A stretch of 18,374 nt of DNA from JAVVRI01 sp036654795 (GTDB lineage: Bacteria; Bacteroidota; Bacteroidia; Bacteroidales; Tannerellaceae): NCBI GenBank assembly GCA_036654795.1, contig JAVVRI010000048.1, positions 1-18,374 on the forward strand. The letters are read 5' to 3'. A model generated the notes under the pieces. The model saw nothing but the letters and a program-made list of their open reading frames with translations. It ran no database searches and was not told where the DNA came from. Positions 13,013-18,374 of the stretch are shown here, piece by piece (position 1 is the first letter of the stretch; every line of letters begins with the position of its first letter). The position numbers and the translations under genes were made by a program.

Positions 13013-14047
13013 TTAGTTTGTTTCCACAACACCAGCGGGGTATTGCATGGTTACACAATGAAGCGATCCGTGTTGTTTGATGAGTGGCAGGCAGTCGATA
13101 CCCACCACCTCACGATTGGTAAAGACAGCTTGCAGGGCGGCGCGAGCCACTTCGTCCTTCGGACTGTTGTAGAAGGGCAGCAAGACGGCTCCGTTTAGTA
13201 TCAGAAAGTTCGCATAGGTAGCAGGCAGGCGCACGCCGTCCCACTCCACCGGATCGGCCATGGGCAGCGGGATTAGGTGGTAAGGCTCACCGTTTGTTTG
13301 GGTAAAAGCTTGCAACTCTTCCTCCATGGCTTGCAGTTCGTCGAAATGTTCGTCCGCTTCGTCCGTACATTGTACGTAGGCAATCGTGTCTTCCTTGCAA
13401 AAGCGCGCCAAGGTGTCCACATGGCTGTCCGTATCGTCTCCAGCCAAATATCCACTCTCCAGCCAGAGTATCCGCTCAAGACCGAAGATTTCTTTCAAGT
13501 GATATTCCAGTTGTTCCTGTCCCAGATATTCGTTTCGATTGACAGAGGAAAGACATTCCACAGTCGTTAACAGTGTACCCTTACCGTCCGACTCAATGCT
13601 TCCCCCTTCTAATACGAGGGGTTGCATGTTCATCGGGAGCACCGGGTCGGCAAAGAGGCCGGAGCGAAAGAGCTTGCGCGTGATGAGGTTGTCCAGATTG
13701 GCGGCAAACTTCATACCCCAACCGTTGAACACAAAGTCGTAGACGGTCGGCACCCCTTCCTCGAAGACGGTGATGCCAGCATGATCGCGTGCCCACGTGT
13801 CGTTCGTCTCCATCTCGCAGAAGCGGATGCGGGTATAATCCACCTCGCCCAATTGTGCGCGTACGTCCTCTTGGTCAGGGCAGACAATCAGAAGACCTTC
13901 GTGCTTGATGACTTCCTTTGCAATAGACACAAAGCATGGGATGACTTCGTCCAGCATAGGTGCCCAGTCCGTCCCTGCGTGCGGCCAAGTCAGCTGTATC
14001 GCGCTTTGCGGATACCATTCGGCGGGTAATATGATTTTCTTCTCCAT
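13013..14047 (-). CDS. aguA: Agmatine deiminase
   Basis: A 344-residue enzyme of the guanidino-group-modifying superfamily that hydrolyses agmatine to N-carbamoylputrescine and ammonia. It begins with LPAEWYPQSAIQLTWPH, has the substrate motif NDTWARDHAGITVF, then LVLEGGSIESDGKGTLLTT, the GDDTDSHVDTLARF acid-histidine pair, and the C-terminal nucleophile Cys331 in GSLHCVTMQYP. Length is typical (340-370). The ATG at 14047 (MEKKIILPAEW) is chosen because the first 22 residues of the longer frame are low-complexity and overlap the likely leader. It is the first gene of the aguA-aguB-pabB-pabC unit. A minus-strand TACTTTTG box lies 54 bases upstream. The arginine decarboxylase that would supply agmatine is not in the window. 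Confidence 0.96.
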   Translation of the reverse strand: MEKKIILPAEWYPQSAIQLTWPHAGTDWAPMLDEVIPCFVSIAKEVIKHEGLLIVCPDQEDVRAQLGEVDYTRIRFCEMETNDTWARDHAGITVFEEGVPTVYDFVFNGWGMKFAANLDNLITRKLFRSGLFADPVLPMNMQPLVLEGGSIESDGKGTLLTTVECLSSVNRNEYLGQEQLEYHLKEIFGLERILWLESGYLAGDDTDSHVDTLARFCKEDTIAYVQCTDEADEHFDELQAMEEELQAFTQTNGEPYHLIPLPMADPVEWDGVRLPATYANFLILNGAVLLPFYNSPKDEVARAALQAVFTNREVVGIDCLPLIKQHGSLHCVTMQYPAGVVETN

Positions 14048-14100
14048 CTTTAAATTCGTTTGTTTTGTTTCCTTGGTTTTTTGATTCCGTTGTATGGATG

Positions 14101-14108
14101 CAAAAGTA
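14101..14108 (-). promoter_or_regulatory. -7 box for the aguA-aguB-pabB-pabC operon
   Basis: CAAAAGTA on the plus strand reads TACTTTTG on the minus strand, an exact TAnnTTTG match. It is followed by a leader of roughly 50 bases that is T/C-rich on the plus strand and has no Shine-Dalgarno sequence. No convincing -33 element is visible. Confidence 0.5.
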
Positions 14109-14152
14109 ATCATTTTTATGTTATTTCTTCGGGGATGGAGGCATGCGACACG

Positions 14153-14185
14153 AAAAAAGGGACCGGAAACAAGTCTCCGACCCCT
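14153..14185 (-). terminator. Rho-independent terminator of dps
   Basis: Read on the minus strand, a G/C-rich arm (AGGGGTCGGA) pairs with TCCGGTCCC across a short loop and is followed at once by six T residues, the classic intrinsic terminator form. It lies about 60 bases past the dps stop and just upstream of the aguA promoter, so it insulates the two units. Confidence 0.75.
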
Positions 14186-14243
14186 AAAAACAACCTAATC
14201 ATAATCTACTTTTACCAATGAATCAATAGAAAGAGGGATGCCG

Positions 14244-14735
14244 TTAGGCTTTACATTCGCACTTGCTGGAAAAAGCAACCAACATCCAAACCAACTTCTC
14301 CTGCTCTTTCAAGTAATCGCTCATCAAAGCAACTGTTCCTTCGTCCTTGCCGTCAGAGGCCAACGCAAGCAACTTACGCTCTTCGGCGATAAACAGACTA
14401 TACGTTTCAAGGATATTCTTTAATGCTTCGTCACCACAAGCAATGCCGGACACCTCTTTTACCTGTGCTACCTTCAGGTAGTCGCTAAATTTATTTGCGG
14501 GCTCGCCGCCTAACATGAGGATGCGTTCAGCCAGCTCATCTACCTTCTCGGCTGCATTGTTATACATATCTTCGAACTTTCCATGAAGAACGAAGAAGGC
14601 GTGTCCCTTAATGTTCCAGTGAAAACCACGAAGGTTCGTATAAAACACTTGGTAATCTGCCAATAACTGTTGCAACGCTTCTACCACTCTACCTGCTGCT
14701 GATGCATCCAAATGAATATAATCTAAAGTCTTCAT
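14244..14735 (-). CDS. dps: Dps-family ferritin-like DNA-binding/iron-storage protein
   Basis: A 163-residue four-helix protein that assembles into a 12-mer cage, oxidises Fe2+ with peroxide and protects DNA. The inter-subunit ferroxidase ligands match E. coli Dps spacing: His39, His51, Glu55 (Asp in E. coli), Asp66 and Glu70, within NLRGFHWNIKGHAFFVLHGKF...VDELAERILMLGG. The N-terminus is short, without the lysine-rich tail that gives E. coli Dps its DNA binding, so DNA association is not assured. The C-terminus ends with two cysteines (KCECKA). It is monocistronic, between a very good promoter and a strong terminator, consistent with independent stress control. Known Bacteroides dps genes respond to oxygen and peroxide; that regulation here is inferred. 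Confidence 0.95.
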   Translation of the reverse strand: MKTLDYIHLDASAAGRVVEALQQLLADYQVFYTNLRGFHWNIKGHAFFVLHGKFEDMYNNAAEKVDELAERILMLGGEPANKFSDYLKVAQVKEVSGIACGDEALKNILETYSLFIAEERKLLALASDGKDEGTVALMSDYLKEQEKLVWMLVAFSSKCECKA

Positions 14736-14781
14736 ACTTTTTTTTGTTTTAAATATTTATTAATCTGTCTTGATAACATTG

Positions 14782-14813
14782 CAAAGATACGATTGAAATA
14801 CACACTTGTCAAA
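14782..14813 (-). promoter_or_regulatory. Full consensus -33/-7 promoter of dps
   Basis: On the minus strand TTTG (14813 to 14810), 20 spacer bases, and TATCTTTG (14789 to 14782) reproduce the Bacteroidota promoter consensus completely. It is the only site in the window where I see both elements intact at ideal spacing. The start codon is 46 bases beyond the -7 box, leaving an A/T-rich leader of about 40 bases. Confidence 0.75.
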
Positions 14814-14962
14814 CTGATAAATTCTATGTATAGATAGACACCATCAATCGTATAAGTATCTAATAAACACAAATAGCAGCAGAAAGTTTTGCATACTGCG
14901 GATTTATATTTACTTTCAGCGCCGAAAAAGAGAACAAGATACCGATTAAACTAATTATTTAC

Positions 14963-15616
14963 ATGAAAGTAGTAAACTTAGGAGACACAAACTCCATTCT
15001 TAACCGATATATTGCTGAGCTTCGAGACATCCGGGTTCAGAAAGACAGCATGCGTTTCCGCCGTAACATTGAGCGCATTGGCGAGATAATGGCTTATGAG
15101 ATCAGCAAAGAATTCGCGTATAGCACGAAGCAGATCCAGTCTCCTTTAGGCATTTCGCCCGTCAGCACACCAGACGAGCATGTCGTGATCAGCACCATTC
15201 TGCGCGCCGGACTGCCTTTTCATCAAGGCTTCCTTAGTTACTTGGATAACGCAGAAAATGCCTTTATCTCTGCTTACCGGAAATATAAGGACAAACTTAA
15301 CTTCGAGATTCATATTGAATATATCGCCTCACCCGTACTGACGGACAAGACGCTGATCATTACCGACCCTATGCTGGCTACCGGTAGCTCAATGGAGTTG
15401 GCTTACCGGGCGCTCCTGACCAAAGGCATTCCGAAACATGTACACGTTGCGTCCGTTATTGCCAGTCGTCAGGCTTTGGAGTATATCCAAAAAACCTTAC
15501 CGGACGATCGTACCACGCTCTGGATAGCCGCCCTTGATGAGGAACTAGACAATCATTCTTATATTGTTCCCGGTTTGGGCGATGCCGGAGACTTGGCCTA
15601 CGGAGAGAAAGAATAA
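14963..15616 (+). CDS. upp: Uracil phosphoribosyltransferase
   Basis: A 217-residue cytosolic enzyme that salvages uracil by transferring it to PRPP to form UMP. The PRPP-binding loop is LIITDPMLATGSSMELAYRAL, the N-terminal flexible region holds RFRRNIERIGEIMAYEI, and the uracil-binding C-terminus is YIVPGLGDAGDLAYGEKE. Length is normal (208-217). The ATG at 14963 begins MKVVNLGDTNS, the usual Bacteroidetes start. It is transcribed alone; the 227-base gap to dps holds the dps promoter. On the plus strand there is a weak candidate, TTTG at 14888-14891 followed after 19 bases by TACTTTCA, with two mismatches to the -7 box. A hairpin follows the stop, before the convergent clpB. Confidence 0.97.
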   Translation: MKVVNLGDTNSILNRYIAELRDIRVQKDSMRFRRNIERIGEIMAYEISKEFAYSTKQIQSPLGISPVSTPDEHVVISTILRAGLPFHQGFLSYLDNAENAFISAYRKYKDKLNFEIHIEYIASPVLTDKTLIITDPMLATGSSMELAYRALLTKGIPKHVHVASVIASRQALEYIQKTLPDDRTTLWIAALDEELDNHSYIVPGLGDAGDLAYGEKE

Positions 15617-15623
15617 CACAAAA

Positions 15624-15664
15624 GACGCTGATTACATATTGTTACGTAATCAGCGCTCTTCTTT
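15624..15664. terminator. Bidirectional hairpin terminator between upp and clpB
   Basis: CGCTGATTAC at 15626-15635 pairs perfectly with GTAATCAGCG at 15646-15655 over a 10-base loop. Downstream on the plus strand is CTCTTCTTTT, and on the minus strand GTCTTTTGTG, so both transcripts would meet a T-rich tail. It is placed 9 bases beyond the upp stop. Confidence 0.8.
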
Positions 15665-15683
15665 TATGACTGATCCTATCTAG

Positions 15684-18275
15684 TTACTCATTCCTGAATG
15701 CGAGCCCTTCGCCTGCCTGATCAATGGTGATCGCCTTGTTGCGGTCTATCTTCTGTCCCAAGATCTCTTTGGAGAGTTCGTTAAGCACATACTTCTGAAT
15801 AACACGCTTTACCGGACGGGCACCAAACTGCGGGTCGTATCCCTCCCCAGAGATGAAGGTGAGGGCAGCATCTGTAAAGTGAAGCGTGATGCCACTTTGG
15901 GCAAGCGTCCGTTTCAGTCCATTCAATTGAAGGGTCACGATCTGGCGGATCTCGCTTTCGCTTAGGGGCGTAAACATGATCACTTCGTCTATACGGTTCA
16001 AAAACTCAGGACGGATCGTCTTCTTGAGCAATTCCAGCACTTGAGTGCGGGTATGGTCTACTACCTCGTCGTGATTCTCTGGCGTGATCTGCTCAAAGCT
16101 TTCACGGATTAGCGAAGAACCCAAGTTACTCGTCATGATAATAATCGTGTTCTTGAAGTTGACCATCCGTCCTTTATTGTCCGTTAACCGGCCATCATCC
16201 AACACCTGCAACAGGACGTTGAACACATCCGGATGCGCCTTCTCAATCTCATCAAAGAGGACTACGGAGTAAGGCTTCCGGCGAATGGCTTCGGTCAATT
16301 GTCCACCTTCGTCATAGCCTACATATCCCGGAGGCGCACCGATCAGACGGGTGGCGCTGAACTTTTCCTGATATTCGCTCATATCAATACGGGTCATCAG
16401 GTTCTCGTCGTCGAATAGGTATTCGGCCAGTGCCTTGGCGAGTTCCGTCTTGCCAACCCCCGTTGTGCCGAGAAAGATGAAGGAACCGATTGGTCGCTTC
16501 GGATCTTGCAATCCGGCACGGCTGCGACGTACGGCATCGGCAATGGCGCCAATGGCCTCCTCTTGCCCGATTACGCGGGTGTGCAGTTCGGCTTCGAGAT
16601 GGAGCAGTTTGTCCTTTTCGCTCTGCATCATCTTGTTGACGGGGATACCTGTCCAACGGGATACAACGTCGGCAATGTCTTCGCTGTCTACCTCCTCCTT
16701 GATCATTGCGGCTGCACCTTGCATCGTGTGCAGCTTGGCTTGTACGCTTTGGATCTCCTCCTCCTTGGCCTTGATCTTACCATAACGGATTTCGGCTACT
16801 TGGCCGTAGTTGCCTTCGCGTTCGGCCTTTTCGGCTTCATACTTCAGGTGCTCAATGTCTATCTTGTTTTGCTGGATGCGATTGATTTGTTCTTTTTCGC
16901 TTTCCCATTGGGCTTTCTGCTTGTTTTCATCCTCCTTAAGGTTGGCTATCTCACGACTGAGTTGCTCCAGCTTGGTCTGATCGTTTTCTCGTTTGATGGC
17001 TTCGCGTTCAATCTCCAGCTGCTTGATGCGGCGGGATACTTCGTCCAACGATTCCGGCACCGAGTCTACCTGCAAACGTAGGCGAGCAGCGGCTTCGTCC
17101 ATCAGGTCGATTGCCTTATCGGGCAGGAAACGATCGGTGATGTAACGGGCAGAAAGTTGCACGGCGGCAATAATCGCATCATCTTTAATACGGATCTTGT
17201 GATGGTTCTCGTACCTTTCCTTTAGGCCACGGAGGATGGAGATGCTGTCTAGTTCATCCGGTTCAGCCACAAGGACTGTCTGAAAACGACGTTCTAAAGC
17301 TTTGTCTTTTTCGAAATACTTCTGATATTCGTCCAGCGTGGTGGCTCCGATAGAACGTAGTTCGCCACGTGCTAGGGCTGGCTTCAATATGTTGGCGGCA
17401 TCCATTGCCCCGTCACTCTTGCCGGCTCCGATCAGTGTATGTATTTCATCAATAAAGAGAATGATCTCGCCTTCAGACTTCGTCACTTCGTTGACGACCG
17501 ACTTCAGCCGTTCTTCGAACTCACCTTTGTATTTCGCACCGGCAATCAGTGCTCCCATATCGAGAGAAAAGATTTGCTTTGACTTCAGGTTCTCAGGCAC
17601 GTCACCGCGTATGATACGGTGCGCCAGTCCTTCGGCAATAGCCGTTTTACCTACTCCCGGTTCGCCAATCAGGATTGGATTATTCTTTGTACGGCGGCTT
17701 AAGATCTGAAGGACACGACGAATCTCTTCATCCCGTCCGATCACCGGATCCAGTTTGCCACTACGGGCGCGCTCGTTAAGGTTAATGGCGTATTTATTTA
17801 GTGCGTCATACGTCTCTTCGGCCGATTGGCTGTTTACCTTGTTGCCTTTACGTAGTTCGGCAATGGCCAGAGTCAGCTCTTTCTCCGTCATGCCGGCATC
17901 TTTGAGTATCTGCGAAGCGGTGCTCTTTTGGGTAAGCAGCGCCATGATAATATGTTCCAGAGAAACATACTGGTCGCCCATTTTACCGGAATTGTCGATA
18001 GCCTTTTGCAGCACAGCATTCGATTCGTTGGAAAGATAGGGCTCACCTCCCGACACTTTCGGGTAAGACTCAATCTGTCGATCCAGTACCAGGTTTATGT
18101 TTTGAATGTTTACGCCGAGTTTCTGGAAGAGGAAATTGGTTACGCTCTCGCCCGTCATTATGACAGCTTTCAACAGATGAACAGGCTCAATAACCTGTTG
18201 GTTGTGTTGTGTCGTCAGCTGCACAGCCTGCTGTACAGCTTCCTGTGATTTAATTGTGAAATTGTTTAAATTCAT
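15684..18275 (-). CDS. clpB: ATP-dependent chaperone ClpB (Hsp100 disaggregase)
   Basis: An 863-residue hexameric AAA+ protein that, with DnaK, extracts polypeptides from aggregates after heat stress. Domains in order: Clp N-domain (about 1-145), first nucleotide-binding domain with Walker A GEPGVGKT at 204-211 and Walker B LFIDEIHTLIGAG, the long coiled-coil middle domain (about 405-530, rich in Glu, Lys and Gln) that distinguishes ClpB from ClpA and ClpC, and a second domain with Walker A GTTGVGKT, Walker B VVLFDEIEKAHPDV and the GYDPQFGARPVKRVIQ C-terminal region. No ClpP-binding tripeptide loop of the ClpA type is evident. Length is as expected. The ATG at 18275 gives the canonical MNLNNFTIKSQEAV start and has an unusually strong Shine-Dalgarno sequence. 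Confidence 0.98.
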   Translation of the reverse strand: MNLNNFTIKSQEAVQQAVQLTTQHNQQVIEPVHLLKAVIMTGESVTNFLFQKLGVNIQNINLVLDRQIESYPKVSGGEPYLSNESNAVLQKAIDNSGKMGDQYVSLEHIIMALLTQKSTASQILKDAGMTEKELTLAIAELRKGNKVNSQSAEETYDALNKYAINLNERARSGKLDPVIGRDEEIRRVLQILSRRTKNNPILIGEPGVGKTAIAEGLAHRIIRGDVPENLKSKQIFSLDMGALIAGAKYKGEFEERLKSVVNEVTKSEGEIILFIDEIHTLIGAGKSDGAMDAANILKPALARGELRSIGATTLDEYQKYFEKDKALERRFQTVLVAEPDELDSISILRGLKERYENHHKIRIKDDAIIAAVQLSARYITDRFLPDKAIDLMDEAAARLRLQVDSVPESLDEVSRRIKQLEIEREAIKRENDQTKLEQLSREIANLKEDENKQKAQWESEKEQINRIQQNKIDIEHLKYEAEKAEREGNYGQVAEIRYGKIKAKEEEIQSVQAKLHTMQGAAAMIKEEVDSEDIADVVSRWTGIPVNKMMQSEKDKLLHLEAELHTRVIGQEEAIGAIADAVRRSRAGLQDPKRPIGSFIFLGTTGVGKTELAKALAEYLFDDENLMTRIDMSEYQEKFSATRLIGAPPGYVGYDEGGQLTEAIRRKPYSVVLFDEIEKAHPDVFNVLLQVLDDGRLTDNKGRMVNFKNTIIIMTSNLGSSLIRESFEQITPENHDEVVDHTRTQVLELLKKTIRPEFLNRIDEVIMFTPLSESEIRQIVTLQLNGLKRTLAQSGITLHFTDAALTFISGEGYDPQFGARPVKRVIQKYVLNELSKEILGQKIDRNKAITIDQAGEGLAFRNE

Positions 18276-18285
18276 AGATTCAGAT

Positions 18286-18291
18286 CTCCTT
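18286..18291 (-). promoter_or_regulatory. Strong Shine-Dalgarno sequence of clpB
   Basis: On the minus strand AAGGAG, within AAAGGAGAT, lies 10 bases before the clpB ATG. It supports the chosen start. None of the other genes in the window has such a motif, in keeping with the weak use of Shine-Dalgarno pairing in Bacteroidota. Confidence 0.7.
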
Positions 18292-18332
18292 TCATCCTTT
18301 TATTCATATTTGTTTTATACACTTAGTAGTAC

Positions 18333-18369
18333 AAACAAAATGCCAAACCTACATTCTGCCACTTTGTCA
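18333..18369 (-). promoter_or_regulatory. clpB upstream control region with paired TGnCA-type sites and a -7-like box
   Basis: On the minus strand TGACAAAGTGGCA (18369 to 18357) has the form TGnCA-N3-TGnCA and is followed 24 bases later by the related TGGCATTTTGTTT (18345 to 18333). Between them TAGGTTTG (18351 to 18344) fits the TAnnTTTG box and overlaps the second site. The leader to the ATG would be about 60 bases. The function is inferred from position; the window ends 5 bases beyond. Confidence 0.4.
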
Positions 18370-18374
18370 CCATC

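Noticed and set aside
14736..14962. Possible small RNA or riboswitch in the dps-upp gap
   Set aside because: Apart from the dps promoter and a weak upp promoter candidate the gap is A/T-rich, with no stable hairpin or known riboswitch core.
16506..17081. A 191-residue hydrophobic plus-strand frame
   Set aside because: It is the antisense shadow of the Glu/Lys-rich coiled coil of ClpB, which reads as leucine- and phenylalanine-rich on the other strand.

Overview
The window looks like chromosome from a Bacteroidales bacterium (phylum Bacteroidota), most likely near Parabacteroides, Tannerella or Bacteroides. The evidence is the Bacteroidota -7 promoter box (TAnnTTTG) in front of many genes, the near absence of Shine-Dalgarno sequences, a DUF4783 protein, a FimB/Mfa2-like lipoprotein, a RhaM-type mutarotase coupled to fucP, and the typical Bacteroidales forms of Upp, RlmH, NadC, Dps and ClpB. 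The species cannot be fixed from the sequence alone. Nearly everything is housekeeping; the accessory material sits at the left edge and around 9.4-10.6 kb.

Layout. (1) 1-350: the 3' end of a PD-(D/E)XK-type nuclease gene abuts a truncated PIN-domain toxin start and a putative antitoxin tail on the other strand, which looks like a recombination scar. (2) 462-2040: a sugar mutarotase and an L-fucose:H+ symporter, overlapping by 8 bp, form a small fucose uptake operon. (3) 2044-6061: a metallophosphoesterase (-), polyphosphate kinase (+) and an m5C rRNA methyltransferase (-). (4) 6114-7395: a short RsmI-like methylase followed one base later by a WlbB/WbpD-like sugar N-acetyltransferase. (5) 7466-8694 (-): a DUF4783 protein and NadC. 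(6) 8907-9380: RlmH. (7) 9388-10308 (-): an orphan fimbrial-type lipoprotein. (8) 10479-10562: a palindromic array with 21-bp period. (9) 10577-14047 (-): a compact four-gene operon aguA-aguB-pabB-pabC joining agmatine-to-putrescine conversion to p-aminobenzoate synthesis. (10) 14244-14735 (-): Dps. (11) 14963-15616 (+): uracil phosphoribosyltransferase. (12) 15684-18275 (-): the disaggregase ClpB with an unusual leader.

Regulatory signals: -7 boxes precede most transcription units. Two divergent gene pairs (2538/2597 and 6061/6114) share the same back-to-back promoter geometry. Hairpin terminators follow wlbB-like/nadC, dps and upp/clpB. No tRNA, rRNA, CRISPR array, intact transposase or prophage gene was seen. 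The most unusual structure is the 10479-10562 array: four 9-bp boxes, three of them identical apart from orientation, start exactly 21 bp apart and can fold into mutually exclusive hairpins. I did not find a convincing new multi-gene system.
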